NCBI GenBank assembly: GCA_948146395.1
Contig: OX411552.1
Span: forward strand, 15,422,957-15,486,956
From: Fragum whitleyi
Lineage: Eukaryota > Mollusca > Bivalvia > Cardiida > Cardiidae
DNA: 64,000 nt
Direction: 5' to 3'
A model generated the notes under the pieces. The model saw only the letters and a program-made list of their open reading frames with translations. It ran no database searches and had not been told where the DNA came from. Positions 47,110 through 58,023 of this stretch are shown in pieces. Position numbers and translations under genes: made by a program. Position 1 is the first letter of the stretch. Each line of letters begins with the position of its first letter.

Positions 47110-47287
47110 CAGTCAAACCTGTCTTAGCGGCCACCTGTATTCAGCAAGCAACCTGTCTTAAGCAAGCGGCCACTGAGTTCCCAAATGAACCAATTACATT
47201 GAAACTGACCTGTATTAAGCAAGCACCTGTCTTAAGCAAGCACTTTCTGAATGTCCCTTTGGTGCTTGCTTAAGACAGGTTCGACTG
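47110..47287. mobile_element. TA-flanked Tc1/mariner-like MITE (CAGTCAAAC ends), second copy
   Basis: Begins CAGTCAAACCTGTCTTAGCG and ends AAGACAGGTTCGACTG, with TA at 47108-47109 and 47288-47289. The interior has three degenerate repeats of the CTGTCTTAAGCAAGC motif, so sub-terminal repeats have multiplied compared with the copy at 30185. Confidence 0.75.
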
Positions 47288-47344
47288 TATATTAAGAGGT
47301 CATTCAAAAGGAATGTAACCCAGTTAATTGCATGTATTTGCCTA

Positions 47345-47779
47345 GACTGGTCCCACTGTCGTCTATTATAAAAGCCGACAGGTAGTCACCAAAATACTGT
47401 CACACAGTATTGGCTTTTCAATATTTGATATTTGGCACCTAGCACTTCTGATTGGCTAATGAATTGTTTGTAAACAACAAGTGAGGAGGTGGCGCCATTT
47501 TGCCTTTCGCGTAAGTTTGTTTTTTAAGGTTTTGCCCGTTAAGAAGGTAAACATTCATAGATATTCTATGTCACCCTAAAGTTTTTTTCGTCAGTATGTA
47601 ATCTTTTAACACATAGATTAGTGAATAAACGCCATTATCGCTTCATCTTTGTAACCGACCGGAGCCTCGTTTTCATTTTTATAGACTAGAAAATTTGAAG
47701 GGATAAGCTTCTAGACTATGGACGAAGAAATTGGTGTTTACCTGTCGGCTTCATACATGAGTCGACAGCAGAACCAGTC
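47345..47779. mobile_element. TA-flanked MITE with GACTGGT ends
   Basis: Starts GACTGGTCCCACTGTCG and ends CGACAGCAGAACCAGTC, with TA on each side. The inverted arms extend about 55 bp, through CCGACAGGTA and CACCAA. The interior contains an ATTGGCTAAT box, GGTGGCGCCATTTTGCC and GTAAGTTTG. A 64-bp relative lies at 50645-50708. Confidence 0.65.
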
Positions 47780-47825
47780 TAGTATTTGCCTTCTTCCTCA
47801 GCGGATCATTCCTGGCATCAACATA

Positions 47826-48839
47826 GGGTTAATTCACGTTCTTGAGGACGTTAACATTTACAGAGACCAGAAGAACGGTTTAACAGCCAAGTGCGAAGCA
47901 CGAGGGCATTAAAGAATTTTGAGGGTCCCTTCAAATGTTAACGCATGAAAGAACGTAAATTGGCGCTATTATTGTATAAAAAGAAATACTTTATATTTAT
48001 TCAAACAGATATATAAAATGATTTGTAGGAACGCTCTAAAACCATCCCCAATACCAATAATGTGCCGGAAATATTACGTTATGCATTGCACTGTCACTGT
48101 TGTTTATTCCGACGTTGCTACGTAAATTAATGACGTCACAAAAATTAACGCTATATCAATGCTAAACAAAGAACGTGGTAAAGTGTTTAGGCCCATACTG
48201 AGGATATTTAAGTGAAAAAGCCGCGCTTTTACGGCACGTGAATTTACTTTTTATTGCGTAAAATCTACGTATTAAGGGTCGTTAAATGCATAAGCTAACG
48301 AACAAAACCCTCGTGTCAAGGAGAGGATTGTGGATGTATAAGTAAATTCACGTGCCTTTAACGCCCGGCTTTTTTTTTACTTAAATATCCTTTGACTTGG
48401 CATATATACTTAATCAGTTTCTAGGTCTAACTTTAATATAGAGCATAAATGAAGACGTTGATCTTATTCCGCCTTACATTTTGCGACTTAGATTGTATAG
48501 ATTTACCAAGCAACGTCGGTATAACCAAAAGTGGCGGCGTAATGCTTAACGCAATTTTCCGGCACATTCTTGGGTTGGAGCTAGCTTTAAAGCGTTTCTA
48601 TGAATCATTTACCATCTATCTTTAGATACGAACAATAGTCTTTGTTTTTATGGCATAATAGCGTCAGAGGCTCGAAAAATGGTTTAACTCGAAAAATGGT
48701 TTAAAGCCCGAGTGCTTTGCACTCGGGCGTTAAACCATGTTTCGAGCCTCTCAAATTGTTAACGCCAAAAGCACTCGGGCGTTAAACCATTTTTCGAGTC
48801 TCTGCAAATGTTAACGCCTTCAAAAACGTGAATTAACCC
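47826..48839. mobile_element. 1.0-kb TA-flanked foldback element with nested palindromes
   Basis: Begins GGGTTAATTCACGTTC and ends AACGTGAATTAACCC, with TA at 47824-47825 and 48840-48841. Inverted similarity continues deep into both arms: GTTAACATTT...GAGACC near the ends, TGCCGGAAA..CGTTATGCATT at about 48062 against an inverted match at about 48540-48575. In the middle lies another inverted pair (GGATATTTAAGTGAAAAAGCC at about 48201, inverted at about 48375-48395). The CGAGTGCTTTGCACTCGGGC hairpin near 48709-48728 is locally repeated. Confidence 0.65.
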
Positions 48840-49153
48840 TATATTAATCCATGTTTTCTCTCGTTAAAGGTCAAATGAAAAGCGTTTACAACCGTTTCTT
48901 TATGTATTCATAAGTAAAAATTAAATACGATGCAATATCCAAAATAAAAAAATGATTTTTTATAATTGTGAATTTCACGATTTTCTATAAACACACCTGT
49001 AGCCGGTCCTCGATAACTTCTCGGTCACGTGACTTAGGCATGTGACGTCACCGCGAGGGATAGATAATACTGGCATAATAAACAATTTGTCAGCGGCTAC
49101 GTATTTTAGATCGATTTATGATAAATTCCACTCGAAAAAGTACTTGAATTTTG

Positions 49154-49231
49154 CATTATTGTGTTGCCCCTGGATGTCGCAAACCTAAATACTTCGAGAA
49201 TTACTTTCTTTTCGTTCCCGTTAGATCAGGG
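49154..49231 (+). pseudogene. THAP zinc-finger-like N-terminal remnant
   Basis: One frame reads HYCVAPGCRKP, then YFENYFLFVPVRSG, before a TAG stop. The C-x4-C spacing followed about 13 residues later by FxFVP resembles the N-terminal half of THAP domains, which are sequence-specific DNA-binding domains found in P-element-type transposases and in host proteins. The later Cys and His ligands are not seen in frame. It sits just inside the left arm of a diverged inverted repeat (48868-49062 against 51926-52138), the place where a transposase would begin. It may therefore be the relic of a THAP-containing DNA transposon. Confidence 0.25.
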
Positions 49232-49616
49232 TAGGAATCTAAAGACGCGAGAAAGCATGAAACGATAATAGTCCAAAATAAAAAAAAATTAAAATAGAAT
49301 AGACTCACCGAACACCATCTCCTATGGAAAAAACTTTATCAACATCATTTCACAAATTATTGTTTTGGTGTTTACCCGTGACCCCCTTCCTATTGAAGAT
49401 TAATAGTAAACTGCCAATAACGATCGCCAATCCGATCGCCGGAATGTGTTAACTGACAATCAATTAAGGTGTTAAAGAGACAGTTTTAACTTAACTAATA
49501 TCAATAGCATGACACCCTTTGATAATATCATAAATGAATGATCGATTATTATCCTTTTAAACATTTGAGATTACCTTGCGGAGAAAATACAATTACTGCG
49601 TCAGTTTTGTTTTGAG

Positions 49617-49661
49617 AATCCGTAACTACAGCTTGAATTAAGCCGTGGTTACGGGGTTTCT
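49617..49661. repeat. Palindrome, CCTCGTAACTACAGC family, diverged
   Basis: AATCCGTAACTACAGCTTG opposite TAAGCCGTGGTTACGGGGTT. Confidence 0.6.
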
Positions 49662-49689
49662 GAACTGGGTTGACGATATAGGCCTACTG

Positions 49690-49882
49690 TATACAGTTAC
49701 TATTTGAACTACTATAACTGGAACTCTACGAAATCCTTTATTTCCACTTATGCATTGTCACATACATTGTTTATTATGTTCATACCCATGTATGCCATGT
49801 ACAATGTTTTGTATTTCGACGATGAACCATGTGTTCAAGTCGATATTCTAAATAAAATATCTGTTCTGTTCTGTTCTGTTCT
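49690..49882 (+). mobile_element. Probable 5'-truncated LINE 3' end with (TTCTG)n tail
   Basis: The stretch ends with ATTCTAAATAAAATAT followed directly by four to five TTCTG units. A short pentamer tail after an AATAAA-like hexamer is what LINE 3' ends of the CR1/L2 type usually look like. No reverse transcriptase sequence remains. The related tail motif (GAACA)n occurs at 16793-16816. Confidence 0.4.
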
Positions 49883-50575
49883 GATAACCATTGACGCATT
49901 AAAATGACATGACAACTCAAATGTCCTAGAGTCAAATTGCACCATTTTGCTTTCCTGAGCATTAAAACCTTGGGTCAGGGGACGTTTTTTATGCATAGGT
50001 GAAGGGGCCAGGGTAAACTCTATTTCGTGTATGATTTGCATCAGCAGCAAGAAATAATTCTTAAACATAAAGAAATAAAATGTCCTCAAGATATAAAATT
50101 ATAAGGGAATAAATAAATGAACAAAAGAAAGAATGAATAAATGAATTGGTTGATGAAAGAATCTACGAACGGATGGAACGTTAATGAATGAACAAAAAAA
50201 TTATTGATATCAATTGTCTTTCTTTCTTTAGACTGGGAATTTTTCATCTTACCCAATATTTTTATAGTGTAGACGAAATGGGATAAGACAAAGGGAATAA
50301 TCCACAAAACTATGTACTGATTTTGTTATCCTCATATAGAATAGATTTTTAGAATTTGGTTGATTAAAAATGACCGTTTTTTACAATTTCTTCTCTTGAC
50401 ACCGATTTGGCATGAGAAACGTATTTTCAGCTTTCTCAAATTTATAGTTGCACTGTTTTGAAGCATGTCGAAAAAGTGCTTTTTGTGTATGAGATAGTTA
50501 AGATTGTGTCAACTGAAATTTCTCGCTTTTTGCGTGATAGTTTGAAAATATATGTGTCATAAAAAAATATACCAG

Positions 50576-50818
50576 TGACATGGGTAATTGATTGGTGCAT
50601 TGTCACGGATATATCAAAGAAAATTGTCATGAAAATTGAATATAGACAGGTCCCAATGTCAAACATCATAAAAGCCTTCTAATACATGAGTCGACAGTAG
50701 AACCAGTCTAGTCGGTAGATTGACCAAAATAAAGGCGACACGCACGTGTGATTAGGGTCTTATCAATATATGACATGGACAATTGATTGGTGCATCGACA
50801 CGGACAGATCAAAGAAAC
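50576..50818 (+). repeat. Local direct repeat, two units 193 bp apart
   Basis: TGACATGGGTAATTGATTGG then TGCATTGTCACGGATATATC at 50577 recurs as TGACATGGACAATTGATTGG then TGCATCGACACGGACAGATC at 50770. It spans the small MITE at 50645-50708, which may have been inserted into one unit. Confidence 0.6.
50645..50708. mobile_element. 64-bp minimal copy of the GACTGGT MITE
   Basis: Begins GACAGGTCCCAATGTC and ends CGACAGTAGAACCAGTC, flanked by TA on both sides. It matches the two termini of the 47345-47779 element with almost all of the interior missing, so it is close to the shortest unit of this family that can be seen here. Confidence 0.55.
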
Positions 50819-50819
50819 T

Positions 50820-51920
50820 TTGACACGTGGTATGGAACGTTGCGTAAGAAAAGACGATCTTTATGACACTTAACACATGTGATTTGCGGCTTATGAAAGG
50901 ACTTCTGTTTATCCTTCTCCTTTATCTTTAATTCTTGCAATGGTATAAGATCCTGAGGTGATATCTCTTTTGATTTAATTTATACAAAAATGAGACTTTA
51001 ACAAAGCGTGAACAGCTGTGACAAAAAATAAATGAACAATAAAAAGGTCGTCAATGAAGGTTGAATGAAGGTTGAATTATGGATAATTGTGATCGCAAGG
51101 ATAAATTGCGTTTGGTGGAATAATGCCAAAAACGATCAAATCGGCATTGAAATTCGAAAACACCGCAGGATAGGTAAGATATACATTATATTCTTTCCAA
51201 GCGACTAGAATGCCGTAGATATAGTTTTAATACAGCTGCGTTTGCAACATTTTGGGGGCTAAAGAACTATTTGTATAATTTCATAGCCTTTTCTGGTGGT
51301 AATCTTTAGAATAAAAATTTTCTTTGCACCGTTTTTGTAACATGATGACAACTGTATAATCATGCAAAGGCATAAAATAATTAAATTTTGATGTCATTAT
51401 CATATTTGAAAATTAATTAAAAGTGTGTAATCAAACTGCTTGAAATTTAGATTTTAAATCTTTATGTTTTTAAAAATGGTTCCCAACGCCAACCACTTTT
51501 TTTCCATAATTTAATTGACAAGAATGATCAATCGGGATTTCCAGATAGCGTTGTAAACAACAACAAAAATGGCAACGAAACTTGAATTTTCCACAAGAAC
51601 ATGTGACATATCTCAGGTATATCATTAAAAAACATTTTATTGGTAGGTTTAAATTAAATGTTGTACAATAGATTAGACTCGGAGGGCTATTCCCGATTCG
51701 ATCGTTGGGGCTATAAGAATCAGGTAGCGGTCAGACTCGATTTCTTCACCCTAAATCTCTGACTTGGCTTCAGACTGTGATGATACTGTATCTTCAAAAC
51801 AAGTGGGCTCAAACTATATCGGTTGAACATGTGGATAAGTGGGTAACAGGATAGATTTTTCTTCGTTTCATTTTAAAGTGGTCATATTTACGATGCTCTA
51901 TTTGGTTATCTAGAACTGGG
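50820..51920. other. No gene recognised
   Basis: A short frame at 51069-51175 ends near a GTAAGA donor-like site, but no matching acceptor or protein family supports it. Confidence 0.4.
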
Positions 51921-52139
51921 AATCCCTCGCGGTGACGTCATAGCTATTGCGCATGTGCGTGTACGTATTTCTGGCCAGGTAAAATTTTCCAATAAATCAC
52001 GGTCATATTTTTGTCAATATCGTTCTTTTAAATTTGTTTTTTTCTACGCGAACTTTTTGTATCTCCTTATTTCATTGATAATTATCAGGAGATGTTTTAA
52101 GCAAACGTTCCAAAATTAGCTTTTCATTTGATCTTTAAC

Positions 52140-53534
52140 GCTCTGGTTTTGTCCGTTAAGGTATGCCTATAACGACCCTTAAGCGTAAATTTTGTGCAAT
52201 ACTACAATTAAGGTGTGTTGCTAAACATTAATTAGCGCTTTATTTCAAAGGGTATCAAGCTCAAATGCCAAGGACCTTACTCGAGGTATTGAGGCAAGTT
52301 GAAATATCCCTCGCATCTTCCCTACCAATGACGTCGCTTCGAGTGAAATGAAAATGTGTCCTACTCATGAATCAAAAGCCTGAAAGGCCTGAATTGAAGA
52401 CAGGACTGAATATTAACAATTGGAATGAAAATTGTGGCCTTTTGATAAGATCTCTTGAGTGGGAATCAAAAATTTAAAACAATCATTGATGGTTACATAT
52501 GGAAACTGCACCTTCCTAACAATGAATATGCTTTACTTTGAAGACTCATCACTTCCAGATAAACCTATCACTCAATTCAAGCTTAACAAGAGGGTAACTG
52601 CCTTCATAATCGCTATTAATCCCCAAGTGTAAGTTTTCAATATCCTAAATGAAAAATATTCATTTAACCAACAGAAATATGGTGGCAATTCCTGTATTCT
52701 AAAAACTCATATGAATTATTGCAACCCTGTTTTATAAAATTGTATAGATTATCCCCAGCAATCCAATATGATCCAAATTCGATTTTTTTCCAGTCAAACT
52801 TATTAAGTGGATGTGTAAAAATCTTAAATAAAATGTTAATCCACATGACACCCATTGCTTACCCCTTGATGAAGAGCTGAACATTTCATTGCCATGGTGA
52901 ATATTGCCCTGAATTGGAAATTTGTTCAAATTTCTTTTACATTTATTATCTGATCCAAGATTTGACTAATTATCTCCATATAGAAGAAGCAATGAAAGTA
53001 ATACCAATATTCTTATACTTTTACTAGTCAAAGTCAATACCAAGAAGAATTATTTTCCCGTACAATAGCTGTAGCTTTTTTTTATGAATAACGTTTAAGT
53101 GTCTTCCAGGAGTGAAACATTCTATTTCCATTTTTCCATTGAGATATTTCGATCTCCATTTCAGATTATTCTCCTTGCATATGGTCTTACTTAGTAGAAA
53201 ATTATTTTTACCACAAAATAATATATAAATCTGTTAAGACAACCAACCTTTCAGGCCTTTTCCACGAGACTGCTTTTCTAGATCAAGATTCGGATTGCAC
53301 TATCCGGTGAACTATCAATTTTGACAAAACTGCCAAAATGACAGATCGTTAAATGAAATCCCGAGCTACAGCATTTATCACCTTGAGTAGAATTCTTTCA
53401 AAGTCCACTCCAGAATGTTACAAATAAATCCATTCCAGTTTCCAAGACAGTTTTTGTTATTGTCAGAAAATTGTCGAAAACAAAAGCGGAAACTCAAAAC
53501 CGGGGTTGCGCATGCGTGGTACTACTGTATAGGC
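52140..53534. other. No gene recognised
   Basis: Several T-rich tracts followed by AG (53109, 53280) look like acceptors without convincing downstream donors. 52145-52182 (GGTTTTGTCCGTTAAGG..AACGACCCTTAA) is the inverse of 48278-48313 inside the foldback. Confidence 0.4.
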
Positions 53535-53704
53535 CATTCGGAACACCACTCGGCCAATCTAACGCATTCGTCACAACTCGGCCGATTCCGTAACCTACAT
53601 TTAGATAGATCTGAGACTTCGGAGATCGCCCGATGATTGCCGAGTGAATATCACGATCACGATCTGTTGCCGTTTACGGAAATGACCGAGTGATGTTCCG
53701 AATG
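53535..53704. mobile_element. 170-bp MITE with CATTCGGAACA ends
   Basis: Begins CATTCGGAACACCACTCGGCC and ends GACCGAGTGATGTTCCGAATG, forming inverted ends of about 22 bp. The interior is GC-richer than its surroundings and carries CCGATT / CGAGTG motifs. A matching right end occurs at 28157-28186. Confidence 0.6.
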
Positions 53705-54236
53705 CTGTACAATATGGATAGACAAAACAAGCCTAATAATAAAGTAATTTGATAAGCCATCGAAATTTCTCCGTAAATCCAAGTAAAAATTCAAACCTAG
53801 GAAATTCCAAGGGTTTACGAGTTTTTTCAAATAGCCTTGTGCTATTTTAGTTTTTATCCATTTACACTACGACAGGCCCGGGAGACGGATAAATAAAGCA
53901 ACCTTAAGGACACACAAACACACAATTTTACGAGAAATAGGGAGTCTAAAATGGGGAACAGAAAATAGCTTGCCAATGCTATGCATAAAAACAGTTGTAG
54001 GATGCAATTGAAAATTTGGAGCAAATACAAAAGATTGTAGCCAAAATCGCCCTAAAACAGCACCACTTACGAATGTAAAACACGTTTCTGCAGGCAACTT
54101 CTGCATAGATCACGTGTTCACTCCCCTGAGGTCCCGGCCAGAATTTAGGTCAGCACCAAAATTTTACGGTATATTGCTACACTATTGATTATTTTTGCCG
54201 CCTTTATTTTTATGAATGGGTCTACTTTTTTTTTAG

Positions 54237-54300
54237 CGTAATGACACATGTAGGTTTGTTATCAAAATCCGATGGCGACGATCCCTATATTGAAAGACAG
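54237..54300 (+). CDS. Weaker candidate exon, possibly the same gene as 57128-57230
   Basis: TCTACTTTTTTTTTAG precedes the segment and GTAAAC follows the CAG at its end. Read in the frame entered by one completing base, it encodes VMTHVGLLSKSDGDDPY followed by IERQ and ends in phase 0. That matches the phase-0 entry of the candidate exon at 57128. The donor is only a partial match to consensus (GTAAAC), and the following intron would be 2.8 kb and contain a TA-flanked MITE. Without the donor the frame runs on to 54447. Treat this as a hypothesis. Confidence 0.25.
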
Positions 54301-54956
54301 GTAAACCTGTCTTCAATAAAAACTAGTGCTACTAGACAAACAGTTAACCACAGTAAAACTGAATTTAATATGTACAACAATTCTATTTATTCTAGATGGA
54401 AATACGTTGAGGCTGACCTTAGACTGGCTCCCGTCCCACTGAGCTGAAGTATTGTGAAAAAATAAGCCAAATTCAACAAGAGACAGAAAATTTCTTATCA
54501 GTCTATATTCTCTGACTGGCCGATCAGTGGAAGTTTTTGAGAATATGGGAGGTAATTTGAAATAAAATAGTTACAAATGAGTGGTCTACCTTATTAATTT
54601 TAAAACTAACTGACAGCCTGGGAGCCAGGCTAAGGCTGACCTGTGAAGATTCTTTAAAGAGATGAATAGTGTATTTTTTAATTTCATGGAGGTATAAAAC
54701 TAAAAACCTTCTCAAGTTGTATGAATACACGAAATTGATTCATACATTCATGCGATTGGAATTTTAGTTTCATACCTTTATGAAATTAAAACAAATACTC
54801 TTTTCTTGTCTTAAGATTTAATATCATGAAGGAAAAAATGGAAGAATATCTCCATTTGCGTACTCAAATTTGTTTTCATTTGGGGAAAAAAGATCGTTTT
54901 TTAGCCAATCAGAATGCCAGAAATTTGATGGAAACAAATGATATTAGTCACCAGGC

Positions 54957-55078
54957 ATGCAAAAAAGGGCCATCTGTTTGGTGCGAAAAGTATCGATCAT
55001 CGTCAGACCTTGAGGCTCACGTAGACTGACTTTGTTCAGATGTTTCGCTTTTTGTCAGCTTTCTGAATCTAGAATAAA
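54957..55078. mobile_element. MITE family 'CACGCGAAAAGGGACC', copy 4 (partial)
   Basis: GCATGCAAAAAAGGGCCATC followed by TGGTGCGAAAAGTATCGATC and ending TTTCTGAATCTAGAATAAAC. It overlaps the end of a 67-codon chance frame. Confidence 0.45.
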
Positions 55079-55079
55079 C

Positions 55080-55610
55080 ATTCAATCTTCCTACTTATGA
55101 TAATATCGAAACATGGAAATGCGACCTCAGATGGACCTTTGCTGGCACAAATCACTTTTTATAATGTTTATTTTACCGACTTCCTCTTGTGGTGGCTCAT
55201 TATTTCTTATTAAGAGGAGGGTTTCGGATTAACCTATAACTCATGATTCTAGATCTTAGATTGTATTCAGATTTACGTTTATAAAAACAACGGAGATGTC
55301 TTTGGAAACTAACACTGAAATAGAAGTAGAATATTAGCAGATCCATTCGTTAAAAATATATTTTTATTAATTCTTTGATTTGCCTCGAGTAATGGGTGAG
55401 TTTTACATCTTCACAAATGATATTATCAGAATCGTCGGGAGAGAAAGAATTTCGGGGATCGCAAAATTATCGACCCCGATCAGCTTGCGCAGACCCCAAA
55501 CTCAGCATAAAAAAATACACTAGTTTTAGATTTTCTGAAGTTTGAATAGCCAAAAATATTGTTTTTTCATTCTTATGTCGAATGTGGTTCGACGGTGGTT
55601 CGAAGGTGTA
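55080..55610. other. No feature recognised
   Basis: AT-rich, no coding or repeat signal. Confidence 0.4.
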
Positions 55611-55611
55611 T

Positions 55612-55672
55612 AGCAAAAACATAGTACATGTATGTGTCTATACAGTGTATAGACGCATACTATGTTTTTGCT
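55612..55672. repeat. 61-bp hairpin, near-perfect stem
   Basis: AGCAAAAACATAGTACATGT and inverted GCATACTATGTTTTTGCT; the inner stem is GTCTATAC / GTATAGAC with an AGT loop. Confidence 0.7.
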
Positions 55673-55758
55673 CTAAGCCCACGGTGTCATGGATGGGCAG
55701 CCAAAAAATGGCATCAATACAGCTTCATACCATATCTTGCTAGCCCAACTACGATATA

Positions 55759-56340
55759 CACTACTCAAAAGTTCTAAGCGGCCACCTTACATTTCTCCAT
55801 TTTTCACATATTTTTCTCTTTTATTTTGAAATGTCATCTTTGTTTTTCAAAAGAGGAGCAATTCAGCCCTAAACCTATCCGATTGTTTTGTAAAATCATG
55901 CAACAGTAAGTCCTAAAGACGGAATTAAATACATGTACCCTCTTATTCAAAAGTAACAAAAATGACAATTTTTCGACAAATTTGAAATTTTCGACAAATT
56001 AAAAACGCAAATCCTATCAATTTTTTGTACTGATATCGGTTGTACAACGTCCGAGGACTTCTAAAAATTAAAAAGAAATGCCACAACTTTTAACACAATC
56101 CTTATCCTAACAAAAAATGTCAAAAATACCCCACCCACCAATGTTAACTTTGAAATCGAGGGTACTCATACTTTCGTTTAATTTTTAAACATTTCTCGTT
56201 AAACTATTTCACTGATTTATGTCTTGTTGACTTCATAAATGATTTGGCTACATTATATTTGCAAAAACGGGATGAAACCCTGCGGCATTTATAACTCATG
56301 ACCAAAAAGACAAGTGGCCGCTTAGGAGTTTTGAGGAGTG
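55759..56340. mobile_element. TA-flanked mariner-like MITE, 582 bp
   Basis: Begins CACTACTCAAAAGTTCTAAG and ends AGGAGTTTTGAGGAGTG. The inverted ends run about 30 bp to GCGGCCAC / GTGGCCGC. TA duplications lie at 55757-55758 and 56341-56342. No transposase frame is present. Confidence 0.75.
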
Positions 56341-56342
56341 TA

Positions 56343-57127
56343 CCATGATAATCATCATAACATCATATCCCAGGCAAAAACTCAATCAGTTACTACGTAG
56401 TGCAAATAAATGAGAGCTAAGTATACAACGAAGAATGTATTTTAATGATTAATTACATCGTAACATGAGCCGTTGTGAAAATTGAATTAAATTTCGAGTT
56501 CCAAGATGCAGAAAAAATCTAACGAAACTGCCTGGGTACGAACGATTTAATGGTCACGTGACGATGCATAACTGGAAATTAATAAAGATAGATTGGATGT
56601 GCGTAAGTTGCCACTTTTAAAGTGATTGCTTTGAACTTGTTATCTAGATTTTTAACTAGTATTATCTCCACATTGAAATAGGTTATCAGCTCTGGCAGAT
56701 TCCTTTGCGCCTACTCCTGGGAGTTTGATTTGTAAAACCAGTGCGTGTGTTCTAGGATACCATTCTAAGAACTGCGACTAGATGAGGTGTTTTAGTTTTC
56801 TAGTTCAAATATTTCATTAGTATTTACCTAAATCATATGTTGTTGATACTCAGTCTCTTTTGAAATGTCTCATCGAAATGATTTAAATGAGTACCAACAA
56901 CATATGCTTTCATTCGGAAATAAATATTTTACACTATATTTACCTCCTTTTGTCTGGACCCCTACATTCTTAAATAAGAAACAATACATTCTTGTTTAGA
57001 ATATTCTTAATCCCTCTATTATACGGTTTTGCACGAAAAAGAGTTCCCTCAATAAATTCAATTCAGAAAAGTGACGAGTTCAAATCAATCACGAGTTAAC
57101 CATCGGGTTTTTTTTGTTTACCCACAG
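56343..57127. other. No gene recognised; putative intron upstream of the 57128 exon
   Basis: Contains the palindrome at 56834-56906 and the T-rich acceptor tract immediately before 57128. Confidence 0.4.
56834..56906. repeat. Palindrome, diverged GAATCGTCTC family
   Basis: CATATGTTGTTGATACTCAG opposite ATGAGTACCAACAACATATG. The core has drifted (AATGTCTCATCGAAATG), but the outer arms are near perfect. Confidence 0.65.
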
Positions 57128-57230
57128 GGCGAAAAGAAACCTTCAGGGAAATCGATATTTGAAAGAAAAATCGATTACAGTAGAGGTCAACCGGCGATTG
57201 CAGATCGAAAATTCTTTAAGTTCGATCCGG
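57128..57230 (+). CDS. Candidate internal exon of an unrecognised host gene
   Basis: A 103-bp open segment lies between a strong acceptor (a T-rich run, then TTTACCCACAG) and a strong donor (CCGG, then GTAAGTCTG). It enters in phase 0 and leaves in phase 1. It would encode 34 residues starting GEKKPSGKSIFERK and ending DRKFFKFDP, a basic, hydrophilic peptide with no membrane segment or known motif that I can name. It does not overlap any repeat recognised in this window. The only other candidate exon compatible in phase is at 54237-54300. I cannot assign a function. A chance pairing of splice consensus sequences cannot be excluded, but this is the best host-exon candidate here. Confidence 0.45.
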
Positions 57231-57272
57231 GTAAGTCTGCGCAGTATGTCTGTGCTAAACACTATACGCTGT

Positions 57273-57365
57273 CGATAGACATTGTTCTTCCTACGCTTTA
57301 CGCACTCGATATCCATTGTTCTTCATACACTTTACGCATTCGATAGTCATTGTTCTTCCAACGTA
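57273..57365 (+). repeat. 34-bp minisatellite, about 2.7 units
   Basis: CGATAGACATTGTTCTTCCT, CGATATCCATTGTTCTTCAT and CGATAGTCATTGTTCTTCCA are spaced 34 bp apart, each with CTTTACGCA between. Lies 42 bp into the intron proposed after 57230. Confidence 0.75.
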
Positions 57366-58023
57366 TCCTCTTTCTTTAAAATACTACTCTTACATTATTA
57401 TTGCGTAACGTTTAAAGTGTTACATGATAAAATATGTGGTTTAGGGTTAGCATTCGGAGCTTCTGTTTTTCTTCACTAGTCACTGATATAGCTATTTTAC
57501 AACGATTAAAAGACGATTTCTACAGTGATTTATCTACAAAGGAAACAACAATTGAGGCAAAAAATAAACGTTTAGGGAACGTTTTTGTTGAACACTAACA
57601 TAAGTACCCAGTGTACAACTGTTTGGCTTTTTCAACTGATCTTTGATTCAAAATTAAACATCATATGCTGAATTTAATAATTTTGGGACATTTCAGCTTT
57701 CCTGCTCATTTTTCCACGTGATGATTAAGAAGAAGTATGCGGTATAGGCTAAGATTCGACTGCTCGTCAATGTAGGTTGATCCGAGTCTATATTGTCTGT
57801 CTTAGCATCTGAAGTGTATATGCTTATTCTACACGGTAAAGTTTATATTTAAGAAAATGAAATTATATTTAAGCCTGTGCGTGACATTTCCAATTTTGGA
57901 CATTTGAAATATGCGAGAGGTGCAAACATTGAGCAGCGTAGACAGCCACCTGCTGTAAATGTATGTTTCCTGATGGTGTACAAGTACTTTGAGACCACAT
58001 CTATCTACTAAACGCATAGTGAA
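57366..58023. other. No feature recognised
   Basis: Putative intron sequence downstream of 57230; no phase-1 exon candidate was found. Confidence 0.4.

Larger units (their letters stand above)
48868..52138. mobile_element. Possible deleted DNA transposon with diverged inverted ends
   Basis: CGTTAAAGGTCAAATGAAAAGC at about 48868 is matched in inverted orientation near 52116-52138. Further in, GACGTCACCGCGAGGGAT at about 49043-49062 is matched inverted at about 51926-51948. The two pairs are collinear, giving arms of roughly 200 bp separated by about 2.9 kb. A THAP-like peptide lies directly inside the left arm; no transposase body is left. The interior also carries a LINE tail, a hairpin and a small MITE. 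Confidence 0.3.

Noticed and set aside
47718..47912. Possible first coding exon beginning MDEEIGVYLSASYMSRQ after a good acceptor
   Set aside because: Most of it is the right terminal arm of the TA-flanked MITE 47345-47779, and it then runs into another MITE at 47826. The splice-like signals are probably repeat sequence.
51069..51175. Short frame MKVELWIIVIARINC ending at a GTAAGA site
   Set aside because: No signal peptide of convincing quality, no matching downstream exon, and a length well within chance.
54826..55029. 67-codon hydrophilic frame starting MKEKMEEYLHLRTQ
   Set aside because: Its second half is a MITE of the CACGCGAAAAGGG family and no splice sites support the first half.
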